DNA from: Spinacia oleracea
Lineage: Eukaryota; Streptophyta; Magnoliopsida; Caryophyllales; Amaranthaceae
Length of the DNA stretch: 64,000 nucleotides
Assembly (NCBI RefSeq): GCF_020520425.1
Contig: NC_079487.1
Span: 78,435,141 to 78,499,140, forward strand
Direction of reading: 5' to 3'
Shown here: piece after piece, positions 1 through 13,226 of the stretch
Position numbering within the stretch: position 1 is the first letter of the stretch
How the letters are laid out: the number at the start of each line of letters is the position of its first letter
Notes under the pieces: generated by a model
Databases searched by the model: none
The model's input: only the letters and a program-made list of their open reading frames with translations
What the model was told of the DNA's origin: nothing
Position numbers and translations under genes: made by a program

Positions 1-336
1 GACTACTTGTCTTTGTACATAAAATCTTTAAGCTAAGTCAAATAAAAATTTACAACAATTAATAATTTATAGTAGAGAAGATTATTTTTAAGAAAAAGAA
101 TAGCATGCTCCTTTCTACTGAACTAAACATCCCAAAAATATTTTTTTAGTTTACGAAGGATTTTCGTATACATAAATATACAAACCCTTTCTATTATACC
201 TTATATGATAAGAGATCGAAAAGAAGAGGAAATGGCCGGGCAAATAAAATTTTGTATTTCTATGGGAAATAAGAAAGGTGTGGAAAACAAGACAAGGATT
301 CTTTACAATTATATTATTGTAACGAATTGAATTGAA
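1..336. other. Plastid-derived psaJ-trnP spacer, no gene seen
   Basis: AT-rich sequence upstream of trnP. In the plastome this position is the spacer towards psaJ. No psaJ reading frame is visible. Confidence 0.6.
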
Positions 337-410
337 AGGGATGTAGCGCAGCTTGGTAGTGCGTTTGTTTTGGGTACAAAATGTCACGGGTTCAAATCCT
401 GTCATCCCTA
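337..410 (+). tRNA. trnP-UGG: Plastid-type tRNA-Pro (UGG) copy in the NUPT
   Basis: A 74-nt cloverleaf with acceptor stem AGGGATG/CATCCCT, anticodon TGG within TTTTGGGTA, and T-arm GGGTTCAAATCC. It matches the plastid trnP-UGG family and sits 186 bp upstream of trnW as in plastomes. One D-arm base appears as GGTAGTGCG where I expect GGTAGCGCG, a C-to-T change consistent with nuclear decay. It is probably not expressed as a plastid tRNA from this location. Confidence 0.93.
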
Positions 411-596
411 CCTAATTACTTATACTCTGAGAAGTAAGGAGGAATTTATTGAAATTTTGATAAAATTTGGACATACGTAATCTCTCATTTTTTTTAATGA
501 TACTCTATATCATAGATAGTGTATGCATGTAGGATGTAGATATAGTTTTGAGTTACAAAAAAAACCTTTCTTTCCAGTCTTTCTTATCTTAAGAAA

Positions 597-670
597 GCGC
601 TCTTAGTTCAGTTCGGTAGAACTTGGGTCTCCAAAACCTGATGTCGTAGGTTCAAGTCCTACAGAGCGTG
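597..670 (+). tRNA. trnW-CCA: Plastid-type tRNA-Trp (CCA) copy in the NUPT
   Basis: The acceptor stem GCGCTCT pairs with AGAGCGT, the anticodon CCA lies in TCTCCAAAA, and the T-arm is GTAGGTTCAAGTCCTAC. Compared with the conserved plastid sequence there are changes in the anticodon stem (AACTTGGG and AACCTGAT), so the stem is weakened. It lies between trnP and petG as expected for the plastid block. Confidence 0.92.
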
Positions 671-777
671 ATTCCATTGTTGGTAGAGCAAATTGAATTA
701 TCAAATTAGACTCAAATAAATGAACAGTGATCTAATCGAAAGTTGACCTTCTGTTGATTCGAGAAAGGAGGAGGTCA

Positions 778-999
<222 letters not shown>

Positions 1000-1079
1000 C
1001 TATCAATTGTGGTAGTAAAGAACTATAAAACAGACGGAATACTACAGAAAGATTTCTTGAGTTGTTCATTCAATTAATT

Positions 1080-2600
<1,521 letters not shown>

Positions 2601-2608
2601 GAGGCCCA

Positions 2609-2728
2609 ATGACCATAGATCGAACCTATCCAATTTTTACAGTGCACTAGCTGGCTATTCACGGACTGGCTGTACCTACCGTTTCTTTTTTGGGGTCAAT
2701 ATCCGCAATGCAGTTCATCCAACGATAA
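2609..2728 (+). pseudogene. psbF: psbF pseudogene (cytochrome b559 beta)
   Basis: A 120-nt psbF copy starting MTIDRTYPIFTV and ending QFIQR then TAA, the normal 39-codon length. The conserved Arg-Trp pair that follows TV is read as His followed by TAG, so the protein stops after 13 residues. The His ligand in the helix (AIHGLAV) is still encoded downstream. This is the second gene of the psbE operon remnant. Confidence 0.92.
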
Positions 2729-2872
<144 letters not shown>

Positions 2873-3011
2873 ATAAAGAGAACGAAAGAAATATATAGAA
2901 TAGAGTAGGAATTATCTTATCCTATTCGGAAGGACCTCATTTCATAATTATCCATGACTGTTTATGTCTCTAGCACGACAACTTGATGAAATGTGGAGGG
3001 AAGTGGGGTAA

Positions 3012-3134
3012 ATGGCCGATACTACTGGAAGAATTCCTCTTTGGATAATAGGGACTGTAGCTGGTATTCTTGTGATCAGTTTAGTAGGTATTTTCTTTTA
3101 TGGTTCATATTCTGGATTAGGCTCATCGCTGTAG
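3012..3134 (+). CDS. psbJ: psbJ (photosystem II protein J), NUPT copy with open frame
   Basis: A 40-codon open frame, [20 protein letters not shown] to [10 protein letters not shown], then TAG. Length and single helix match PsbJ. The helix reads VISLVGIFF where GLIGIFF or similar is usual, so two substitutions lie in the membrane span. It is the last gene of the psbE operon remnant, 139 bp after psbL. Confidence 0.85.
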   Translation: MADTTGRIPLWIIGTVAGILVISLVGIFFYGSYSGLGSSL

Positions 3135-3585
3135 TAATTAGATGAATCGAGGTATAGATATGAAAGTATAAGAACTCAACGAGATCTTCCTTCCCCCTCG
3201 AATTAGACAAACAAAGAAGGGGGAGGTCCCATTAATTTTTTTTTTAATTATCATAATTTTATAATTTTTTTCGTATAAATGAAAAGAGGATCCCCCTTTC
3301 GATGTTTTTGGAAAATTTATTTGGTCATTCAGAACGTATATTCCTTGATAGTACTTGTTGATCCTTCCTAAATTGTTAAGTTAAAAAAAGAGGTAATCAC
3401 TTGATTTACTGAATGACACAATAGAAGCTTTATTTTTCTAGATTAACTAGAATGCAAGAAGTTCCATTTGTTCCATAAATTTACCTCTCTCCTTTTTTTT
3501 CAGTTTGTCCACTCCTTATAAGTGTAATACTAAGAAAAAAATTCCGACTAAGTCTTTGACGAGGAGAATCAAGACTCATTACAAT

Positions 3586-3631
3586 TTCGACACACGACAA
3601 GGAAATTTACACATACTTGTCGTGTGTCGAA
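3586..3631 (+). terminator. Perfect 16-bp stem-loop in psbJ-petA spacer
   Basis: TTCGACACACGACAAG at 3586..3601 is exactly complementary to CTTGTCGTGTGTCGAA at 3616..3631, with a 14-nt loop. Position 3' of psbJ and 3' of minus-strand petA suggests a plastid 3'-UTR stabilising hairpin. The stem is undamaged although neighbouring genes are broken. Confidence 0.6.
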
Positions 3632-3934
3632 GACCAGGAAGGAAAATAACTCCCCCTAGAATCATTTTGTCCCCTCATTATTCTTTTCGTTATATTTCCC
3701 CTTTAGTCTAGCATCTAGTCGAATTTCGATTGGAAAAAAGGAAAGTAGTCTTCTTCGCAATCCAATAGATATTATAACTAATAATCTCGTACAAGTAATT
3801 CCAACCTTCTCGTAGATATACAAGAAAGTATAAACAAACAAAAAAAAACCTTCTCATAATTTTTTGATTTATTAATCATCCAAAATTGTCAACAAAATTT
3901 TTGTTATTGTTACAAGCTTGATTAATACACGAAT

Positions 3935-4895
<961 letters not shown>

Positions 4896-5169
4896 AGTCC
4901 AACCATTGATTCCGAAAATTTATACAATAAATTGGGTAGGTTGCTAGTAAAGTTTCCTATCCACGATTCTGCTATTTACTTTAACTGAAACTGAATTTAA
5001 TAAAAAAAATATTACTGGAATATCGGAGGAACTCCCCGCCTGAGACGGGTAGAAATAGTAAAGAGGGGGTGCAATTTGTAATGCTTTGATTATTTTTATG
5101 TACAAAGCAACAAACATTCGAATTAGAGATTTGAATTGGATTTATATCCGTATACCCTTTTTCTTCTTT

Positions 5170-5295
5170 TCAGTTATTTATTGAATGATAAATCACTACA
5201 AGCGATGGGGATACACGATTTAAAGAAAGGAATATCCAATATTTCAAAATTGTATCTAGAATGACTGGAAAAGTGGAAACAAGACTCGATAGGGT
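5170..5295 (-). pseudogene. cemA: cemA 3' fragment at the NUPT edge
   Basis: The minus strand reads [11 protein letters not shown], then after a one-base shift [23 protein letters not shown] and a TGA stop at 5170, which is the C-terminus of the plastid envelope protein CemA. It is in the expected place upstream of petA. Only about 40 codons remain, because the sequence then switches into Ty1/copia integrase. Confidence 0.75.
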
Positions 5296-5905
5296 TGCTT
5301 GCAATTGCTAAACACCCAAAGGCTTTAAGGTGTTTGTACTTGGGTTTCTTGTTGTACAAAGCTTCATAGGGATTCTTGTTCTGTATCACAGAAGATGGCA
5401 GTCTGTTGGTAATGTGCACTGCAGCAAGTACACAATCACCCCAAAATTTCAAAGGCTAGCCAGAGTGAAACCTTATTGCTCTAGACATCTCAAGTATGTT
5501 CCTGTGTTTTCTTTCAACTCGACCATTCTGTTGTGGTCTGTTTACACAGGATGTCTGGTGTATGACACCTAGTTGATCAAAGAATGGTCTACACTTGCTA
5601 TCATCAAATTCAAGTGCATTGTCTGACCTGATGACTTTAACTTTCTTCTCATGCTGTGTTTCTACCATTTTCACAAAGGTGGAGATGGCTTGATATGCAT
5701 CTGACTTGGCTTTCAGCAGGTGAACCCATGTCACTCTAGTATGATCATCAACTATAGTCATGAAGTATCTATGATTTCCTCTTGTGTGTACCTTGTAAGC
5801 ACCCCATATGTCTATGTGCACTAGATCAAATGCACAAGCAGCCCTAGATTTGCTTTGAGTGTAGGGAAGTTTTGTAAACTTTGCTAAGGGACAACTCAAA
5901 CACAC
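5296..5905 (-). pseudogene. Copia integrase (zinc-binding and core), truncated
   Basis: The frame opens with the end of the HHCC zinc module (CLSCPLAKF) and continues into the DDE core. The acidic triad is visible as HIDIWG (first Asp), IRSDNALEF (second Asp) and NGRVERKHRN (Glu). A TAG at about 5453 interrupts SGxPLKFW, after which HLKAFGCLA is recognisable. From there the frame fuses to cemA-derived codons. It would have catalysed cDNA strand transfer into the host genome. Stop codon and truncation make it non-functional. Confidence 0.88.
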
Positions 5906-5948
5906 TTCACTGTCATCCCCCTTTATATTTCCAATTCCTTCAATTTTC

Positions 5949-6692
5949 TCAATTTAATTTCTTCATAGGAGCATGACCTAATCTGTGATGCCACAAGACA
6001 GCTGCACTCAAAGTGGGTACATCTCTCACCACAGTTGGTACACTTGACACACTTGTCACATTTCCAGCTAACTTTTCACTGGATTTTCTTTCTGTTGTGC
6101 TCACAGTCCCTTCTTTCAATTTCTGAAGAGTCTTTTCCAGGGGTTCATTTATCAGATAGTATAAGCCATTCAAAGCTCTACCAATTCCTTTCACAACCTT
6201 GCTGGTTGAATCCTCAATGACACAATAACCAGAATAGAAATTCACTTTATAGTTTGCATCTTCAACTAACTTATTCACAGACAACAAATTGTGTTTAAAT
6301 GCGGGAACATATAGGACCTTTTTCAGTTCTAGATCACTTTCAAGTCTAACATTTCCAAAGTGAGATATACTAGAAGTTTCTCCAGTAGGAAGGTTAATAT
6401 AGGGACTGTTCTGACTCTTGACAGGATTAATCAAAGTACTAAAATTTCCAGTCATATGATTGGATGCACCAGAATCAATTATCCAATCTAACCCTAAGGA
6501 GTCAGCAAAATAACAGGACACCATACCTGAGTAGTTCATGTCCATTTCATCATCTGTGTCTGATCCACCTTCCTTGGTGGGTACAGGTAGCATTCTAAGC
6601 AGCTGCTCTAACCGTTGAGTGTTTATCTGAGATTTGTTACCTCCACTGGTTCCAGTTTCACTATTTCCATGGGCATTTCCAGCAAGTTTCAT
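5949..6692 (-). pseudogene. Copia protease and GAG-pre-integrase region
   Basis: The aspartic protease active site is seen as WIIDSGASNHMTG, about 75 residues into this frame, followed by the flap-side sequence LKKVLYVPAFKHNLLSVNKL. The C-terminal part LWHHRLGHAPMKKLN is the GAG-pre-integrase signature. In intact copia elements this is one polyprotein with gag and integrase. Here it is separated by stops at 5949 and near 6693. Confidence 0.88.
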
Positions 6693-6707
6693 ACCATTCC
6701 CTTGTTT

Positions 6708-7384
6708 TCATTTGTTCCACTTTTGTTGTCCACCACCCTGCATCTTCCCTTTTCCTTTGTAGGGTGTTTTTCCAGTTTGCTTTCCTCTAGGATGCCAGCT
6801 AGGATAGCCAACTAAACTCCAGCACTTGTCACCCACGTGTCCAGCTTTCCCACAAGCTGTACATGTCACTTCATTTCCCTTGCTGTACATAGCAAGGGTT
6901 TCACCTTCTTCTTTGATGTGACCCAAGATATCTCTCTGTGACTCTTTTTGTTGCAGATAGCTACATGCTGTTTCTAAAGAAGGTAGAGGAGTCATCATGA
7001 GAAGCTGACTTCTCTGAGGTCCATAGTGTTCATCCACCCCATTTAGAAACTGGAAGAGTTTATGCTCTTCTTGTTGCTTTGTCAGAGCTTGTATGGAAGA
7101 GTTTATCTCTGTAGTCATAGTAGTGATAGGTGGCAAGTCATTGAGTGATTCCAACTCTTCCCACAAACCACACATGACTGTATAATAGTCACTGATGGGT
7201 TTTCCCATCTGTTTGGTTTCATACAAATCCCTATTGAGTTTGTATTTTCTTGAACCATTGGTCAGAGACAACCTTTGTTCTAACTGCTTCCATATTTGAG
7301 TAGAGCTATTCAGAAACATGATAGACTTCTTTATAGAATCAGAAACCGTCCCAATGATTTAAGAGATAACTGTGTTGTTGCAAG
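6708..7384 (-). pseudogene. Copia gag, C-terminal part with CCHC knuckle
   Basis: This frame holds the gag (UBN2/retrotrans_gag type) signature IWKQLEQRLS and YYTVMCGLWEELES, ending in a CX2CX4HX4C knuckle CTACGKAGHVGDKC, the nucleic-acid-binding site of the capsid protein. Upstream codons TVSDSIKKSIMF continue to the LINE insertion point at 7384, with one stop replacing a conserved Trp. The N-terminal half lies beyond the LINE at 12156..12351. Confidence 0.88.
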
Positions 7385-7396
7385 TTTCCCAATGTT
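7385..7396 (+). repeat. LINE target-site duplication, left copy
   Basis: TTTCCCAATGTT, identical to 12144..12155 on the other side of the LINE. It duplicates a piece of copia gag. Confidence 0.95.
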
Positions 7397-7470
7397 AAAA
7401 AGGTTTTCTTCTTGCCCACGTTTTCTCTCGGCGCGCAGGTTAAGGCTTGCTCTTATCCTACGCCGACGCC

Positions 7471-8502
7471 ATGGCTGGGAAATCTAAAGCTCGTAAGAAA
7501 CCACAAAAATCAACAGGACCTACGTCGGATTCTCAAGCTAAGAGAACTAGAGCGATGGATGAACTTCTTGGGGTTGTTGCTATGGAGGTTTAATCGAGTG
7601 ATGATGACAAAGACACGCTGGTAGAAGAGGGTGAAATCCTTTCCCCTAAAACTTCCACTTCTGCGTTGCAAGCACGATCAGAAGCCCATAATACATTCTC
7701 ATCATGGCTGTCGGTGATGAAATCAGGGAAATCACAACAGAATACTCAGGTAACACCCATACCCATTTTTCAATCGGAAAATCATGATGATATTGTTGCA
7801 ATTGAAATGGAGGACATTCAAGATGAAGTGGATTACTGGAATTCTGCAATTGTTTGTGCTATATTAGGTGCAAATCCCCCATTATCTGTTATTGAGGGGT
7901 TCTTTAGACGTGTATGGAAGGATTTGAGGGTGGATAAGGTGGTTAGCATTGAGCATGGGGTATTCCTGGTGCGTTTCTTTACTATGGAAAATCGTGATAA
8001 AGTGTTGAATGATAATAGACCTACCTTTGACAAGAAACCTGTCATATGTAAACCCTGGCATAAAGATATTGTTGATTTTAAGGATGAGGTTAAAGTGGCA
8101 CCAATCTGGATTCAATTGAAGAATTTAAAACTGAAATTTTGGAGAAATCGAAGTTTGGGCAAAAGTGTGAGTTCTGTTGGAAGATTCATACAAGATGATC
8201 AAGCCACTACCCACAGAGACAAACTAAACTTTGCTCGAGTGCAAGTTGAGGTTGCCTTGTCCCAAACCCTCCCTGATAGTTTGAAATTTCAAGATGAACA
8301 TGGAATGGTAAAGACCATCAATATAGGGTATGAATGGAAGCCTATTGTATATGAGCATTGTAAACTGTTAGGCCACATAGCAACTGACTGCAGGAAAAAG
8401 AAAATGAAGAAGAAATGGGTGGTTAAACCCAATAAACCTAACAACAAAACAGTTGCAACTACTGCAGCCACAGGCCAGGGAGGAGTTTGTTCAAGCTCCT
8501 AA
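7471..8502 (+). pseudogene. LINE ORF1 (RNA-binding, DUF4283/zinc knuckle type)
   Basis: An ATG at 7471 opens a basic N-terminus (MAGKSKARKKPQKSTGPTSD). Codon 41 is TAA, and the same frame then runs on to 8502, giving 343 codons in all. The middle part (residues roughly 100 to 230, including EGFFRRVW and VFLVRFFTMENRD) matches the DUF4283 domain of plant LINE ORF1. The knuckle near residue 294 reads Y-EHCKLLGHIATDC: the first Cys is replaced by Tyr at 8350. ORF1 proteins coat LINE RNA. Confidence 0.85.
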
Positions 8503-8678
8503 TCCAGTTAGAGTTAGGGTGAATCCAATCTCACCTGTGAGAGTCACTAATTCTTTCCAGGCATTGGAGGTACATGATCACATAATTGAGGGGGAACATG
8601 TAGTTGGGAACACTGCTGATGGTGCACCAGTTTTAGTGGATGGAGGTGGACAACCTCCTGAAACTAATGGATAGAATC

Positions 8679-11600
8679 ATGTTCTGGAATGTCAGGGGGG
8701 TGAACAAACACACTAAACAGAAGGATGTGAAAGCATTCTTATGTGCTCACAGGTGTATTTTGGTTTGTCTCCTTGAGAAAAAGGTCAAAGCTCACAACAT
8801 GGGGGCTTTGTACCTATATCTGTTTAATGGCTGGTCTTTTACTACTAATAGTATGTGTCATCCTGGTGGCAGAGTTGTTCTAGCTTGGAATCCTGGGGAG
8901 TTTCAAGTTAACCCTATCTCCTGCTCCAGCCAAATGATACACTGTGAAATTGGAATTAAAAATGGAGATAAGTTTTCATGCTCTTTCATCTATGCTCATA
9001 ACACTCAGCAAGAAAGAGAGGCACTCTGGAAGGATATCTGCTATTTGGCTGGTAGGATTAAGGGTCCTTGGGTGCTCATGGGGGATTTTAATTGTGTTTT
9101 AAACACTGATGAGAGGGTGGGTAGTGATGTGAGATTCAGTGAGCTTCAGGATTTCCAGAACTGTGTGAATAGGTGTGGTTTGGAGGATGTGAAATCTAGT
9201 GGGAATTTCTTCACTTGGAACAATAAACAACAAGGGGATCACAGGGTGTTTTGTAAACTAGATAGGGTGATGACAAATCAACTCTGGCAAAACAAGTATC
9301 CTAATACAGAAGTGTGTTTCAAGAATGAAGGTTATTTTGATCATTGTCTTGGGATTATCTCAGTGCACCCTCAGTGTGCTGTAGGGAAGAAACCCTTCAA
9401 GTTTTTTGCAATGTGGCAGGATGCTCCTAATTACAGGAACATTATGATTAATGCATGGCAAGAACAGCAGCAAGGTACTAAAATGTATCAGGTTGTTCAG
9501 AAACTCAAAAGAGTGAGAGCTGTTTTGAAGCAGCTCAATAAAGAGGGGTATGGGGATATTGAGGCTAAGGAGGTGAATGCTTTCCAAAACTTACAAAAAA
9601 TTCAGAGTGCATTACATCTTAACCCTACTGATATGTCTTTGGCTGATGCAGAAAAAGTGGCTCAGCAGGAATTTCTGGTTGCTCACAAAGATTTTTTGAG
9701 TTTTTTATCTCAGAAAGCCAAGGCAAACTGGATCAAAGGGGGAGATGAGAATACTACAATGTTCCATAGATCTCTCAGACAAAGGTATATTCAAAATTCA
9801 GTATTTTCCATCAAAGACATGCATGGGATTTGGACTTCTAGCCCAGAACAGGTTCCAGCTGCTTTCTTGGAGTACTACAAGTGCTTGCTTGGCACTAAAT
9901 TGGAGAATAGAGCTTCTGTAAAGGAGAAAGTTGTTCACATGGGGCCACTGGTGACTGCAGACATGAGTAGTGGTCTCAATGCCCCTTTCACAAAAGAGGA
10001 AATTAAAGCTGCTTTATGGGACATTGATGGAGGGAAAGCACCTGGCCCTGATGGGTTTGGTAGCTCATTTTACAAAGGAGTTTGGAGTGATATTGGGGAA
10101 GATGTTAGCAATGCAGTCCTTGATTATCTCAATACTGGTAAATTGCTGAAAGAGATCAACACTACTAGCATTACTCTTATTCCAAAGGGGAAGTGTCATG
10201 TGAGTGTTCAGGAATTCAGACCTATCTCATGTTGTAATGTAATTTACAAATGTATCTCAAAGGTTCTGTGTAATAGGTTGAGGGTGGTTCTGCCAGATCT
10301 CATTGCTCAAAGTCAGGGAGCTTTTGTACACAGTAGGTTCATTGCTCACAATATTATGGTTTGTTAGGATTTGGTTAAAGGCTATGAAAGGAAAAACAGC
10401 TCTGCAAGCTGCCTCATCAAACTTGATTTACAGAAAGCATATGATACAGTTGAGTGGGATTTTGTGGATGAAATGATGGTTGCTCTCAAGTTTCCTGCTC
10501 ATTTTATAAAGCTTATAATGCAATGTGTCAGATCACCCAGGTTTTCTTTGGCTATTAATGGTTCTCTCCATGGTTTTTTTGAAGGCAAGAGAGGTTTGAG
10601 ACAAGGTGATCCTCTTTCACCCCTCCTGTTTATGCTATGCATTGAATATTTATCTAGAATTTTGAAGGTGGTAGGGGAAAAGAAGGATTTTAACTTTCAT
10701 CCCAGATGCAAGGGGTCAAAGTTGAATCATTTATGTTTTGCTGATGACCTCTTTTGTGTTGCAAAGGGGGTTTTAAATCTGTCTTACTACTGATGCAAGG
10801 TTTTAAGCTGACAGGGTTGCAAGCTAGCCCTTCTAAAACTTCTGTATACTGCACAGGCATGACTGATTCCAACATTCAGAGAATTTTGGATATGACATGT
10901 TTCTCAAAAGGGAAATTTCCTTTTAGATACCTTGGCTTGCCTATCTGTTCTAAGAAAATCAGAGTTGGGGAATATGAAAAAATAGTAGAAAACATGTGTG
11001 CTAGAATTAAGATATGGAGTTCCAGAAACATGTCATTTGCTGGAAGACTCACTTTGGTCAATTCTGTCCTAATGACTCTGCAGTCTTATTGGTCTCAGAT
11101 CATGGTGTTGCCAAAAAGGGTGTATGATGATATCAACACCATATGCAGGAATTTTCTGTGGAAAGGCAATGCAGATGCTGCTGGCCCTGGCAAGGTTGCT
11201 TGGGGTTCAATTTGTAAATCTAAAAAGGAGAGTGGGCTTGGTCTCATTAATCTGAAATTGTGGAATGTTGCTGCAATGGCAAAACATGTGTGGATGATTG
11301 CCACTAAAAAAGATAACATGTGGGTGAGGTGGGTGAACACTGTGTATATAAAAGACAAGAACTGGTGGGATTATGTCCCAAAGGTGGGTGATAGTTGGTA
11401 TTGGAGAGCAATCTCTACTGTGAAGGAATGGATGAAAAAATACTTGACTGAAGTGCAGCTGAGTTCTATGCTCAAATACTGCATTAGAGATGCATATCTG
11501 TGCTTGGCTCATGTGGTTTGCAAAGTGCATTGGACCAATGCTGTATGGGACAGATTGAGCATCCCTAAACATAGATTTATCTCCTGGCTGGCTATGCTGG

Positions 11601-12034
11601 AGAGACTCAACACTAAAGATAGATTACTGAAAATGGGAATCAGTAATGACAGTCTATGCTTCCTGTGTGGTTCTGCTGTTGAGACTCACAAGCACTTATT
11701 CTTTGAGTGCCAATTTAGTGCTAGATGCTGGTTGGTTTGCTCCAACATGACTGGTATGCAAAATGCTCCTACTTCTCTCTCTGGTGTTTTACAATGGATA
11801 CTCAGAAGGAGAATTACTAAATTTAGGAGGGGTGTGCTCTCTACTCTTGCTATGAGTGTGGTGTATCACATCTGGACTGAAAGAAACAATGCAATGTGGA
11901 ATTCACAAATCAGAAGCATTGATAGGGTCTGCAATAGTATCTTTCAAACTGTTTGTACTAGAGTGAATGGTGTGATGCCTAAAGCTGTTAGCAATAGGGA
12001 TCATGTGTGGTTTTCAACCCTGTTAGCAGGGTAG
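8679..12034 (+). pseudogene. LINE ORF2 (endonuclease and reverse transcriptase), two lesions
   Basis: The apurinic endonuclease begins MFWNVRGVNKHTKQKD, with FSCSFIYAHN and MGDFNCVL further on. The reverse transcriptase follows: [42 protein letters not shown], and the catalytic box CFADDLF near 10736..10754. The zf-RVT module IPKHRFISWL with CFLCG and HLFFEC lies near 11560..11740. A TAG at 10365 replaces an expected Gln in the middle of the RT, and a frameshift follows FADD near 10760..10790. The frame also opens upstream at 8640; I chose 8679 because the endonuclease starts there. Confidence 0.9.
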
Positions 12035-12132
12035 TGGGTTTGTTTAGCCAGTTTGTTCTGGCTGCCTGAGGGTCTGTCCTCTTGGCTTTTACATTGTAAT
12101 TGTTTGATAATCTAATATACTACTTGCTTATC

Positions 12133-12143
12133 AAAAAAAAAAA
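12133..12143 (+). other. LINE poly(A) tail
   Basis: Eleven A residues close the LINE immediately before the duplicated target site. Confidence 0.9.
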
Positions 12144-12155
12144 TTTCCCAATGTT
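12144..12155 (+). repeat. LINE target-site duplication, right copy
   Basis: TTTCCCAATGTT, identical to 7385..7396. Confidence 0.95.
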
Positions 12156-12351
12156 CAGCCTTTGTTGGGTCTTCATCTTTCTTGTATGCACCTGTAACAA
12201 ATCCAAGCTTCCGTTTTGAAGCCAAAGCAATTTCCATAGAACGCTTCCAAGATCTGTAGTTTGTAGATCCTTGAAGCTTCTCTATGTTTGCAAACTGAGT
12301 GCCATCAGAGGTGTGAAGATACAAGTGACTAGATGGATCTATTGTAACCAT
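12156..12351 (-). pseudogene. Copia gag, N-terminal part
   Basis: The ATG at 12351 begins MVTIDPSSHLYLHTSDGTQF, followed by the conserved NIEKLQGSTNYRSWKRSME and ALASKRKLGF, the N-terminal signature of plant copia gag (retrotrans_gag N-terminal type). The frame reaches AEHWE at the LINE insertion site and continues at 7384. It lies 129 bp inside the primer binding site. Confidence 0.88.
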
Positions 12352-12480
12352 AGCTGAAACAGTGTTTTCTATTTTAAAGGATTAAAGATGAGATTTTTGA
12401 GGAATGAGCTCACTGTATTTGAAGATATCTGTGTTTTCCTTACCAAGATAGGTTGAAAGATTGGATTTTTATGAACCGTA

Positions 12481-12492
12481 GCTCTGATACCA
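12481..12492 (-). promoter_or_regulatory. Copia primer binding site (initiator tRNA-Met)
   Basis: The minus strand reads TGGTATCAGAGC, complementary to the 3' end of initiator tRNA-Met and typical of plant copia. It directly abuts an LTR end (CATCA), which fixes one LTR boundary at 12493. Confidence 0.9.
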
Positions 12493-12867
12493 TGATGATT
12501 AACAGAAAATGAACAAGCAGTAATATGAACATTAAACTGTTAATGCAAGAATTCTTTCAACAAAATATTTCTCTCATTCTCATTTTGATTTTGGAATGTG
12601 TACAATACATGTTTATATAGTAAGGCCACATTAGGGTTTCTTAGCTATCAGATTCTCACACAAGATGAAAGCTAATCATTGGCTCACATTCCTAGAAATT
12701 TCTTAGAGGAAAAGACAAAACAACATTGTACTGAGAATGAAATATTTGGGATCATGTGACAGTGATGTCACTGATTCTTTGCTGCTGCCGTTTGCTTGCA
12801 CTTCTGATGGGCTGCAAGAATGGGCTGTAGTAAGGGCCTTCTTTACATCTTGCAACCATCTTCAACA
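12493..12867 (-). repeat. Copia 5' LTR (outer end approximate)
   Basis: The inner end is defined by the primer site. I place the outer end at TGTTGAAGATGG (minus strand), because LTRs start with TG. No second LTR is in the window to confirm it. Confidence 0.55.
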
Positions 12868-13221
12868 CATCTATTGGTGTATCCCAACTCTACCCTCCCC
12901 CTTAATGAAGTGCAATAAAAATAGCGTATATATTTTTTTGGAAAAAAAATAAATTACGCTTATAAGTCGTATAAAAACAGAAATTTGTAATTTCATTTTC
13001 TCTCTCCTCAAAATTTTCACTCCAAAAACCACCACTAAACCTATGAAAATGATTCTCTTTTTTCCATTTTATTGTCATAATCACTCAGAAAATACTAATA
13101 TTTGACGAATAATGCAACATATTTGAAAAGACGAATAATCACGATTTTTATTTTATTTTTTTTGAGATTTCAAGCAAATTCGAGGGAGAAGCAAATGACG
13201 CTCAAAATAAAATCATTATAT
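12868..13221. other. AT-rich flank between copia LTR and element W
   Basis: No gene seen. The minus strand shows a purine-rich AAGGGGGAGGG just outside the copia LTR, which resembles a polypurine tract but is in the wrong place for a 5' LTR. Confidence 0.4.
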
Positions 13222-13226
13222 ACACC
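13222..13226 (+). repeat. Element W target-site duplication, left
   Basis: ACACC, matched by 47642..47646. Confidence 0.85.

Larger units (their letters stand above)
7397..12143 (+). mobile_element. Plant L1-type LINE inserted in copia gag
   Basis: The 4.75-kb element has an ORF1 with zinc knuckle, an ORF2 with apurinic endonuclease, reverse transcriptase and zf-RVT, a short 3' UTR and an 11-nt A tail. Perfect 12-bp target duplications flank it. The copia gag frame can be followed across the two flanks once the LINE and one duplication are removed. It appears near full length, since a GC-rich 5' UTR of about 70 bp precedes ORF1. Few lesions suggest a fairly young insertion. Confidence 0.95.
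5296..12867 (-). mobile_element. Ty1/copia retrotransposon, 5' half, split by a LINE and cut by plastid DNA
   Basis: Read on the minus strand: 5' LTR, tRNA-Met primer site, gag, CCHC knuckle, aspartic protease, GAG-pre-integrase and integrase core, in canonical Pseudoviridae order. Reverse transcriptase, RNase H and the 3' LTR are missing because the integrase is joined to plastid DNA near 5295. A LINE is inserted in gag at 7397..12143. Several in-frame stops show the copy is dead. The outer LTR boundary is approximate. Confidence 0.9.

Noticed and set aside
151..405. Minus-strand frame of 84 codons overlapping trnP
   Set aside because: It is the antisense of plastid spacer and trnP, with no family-like content.
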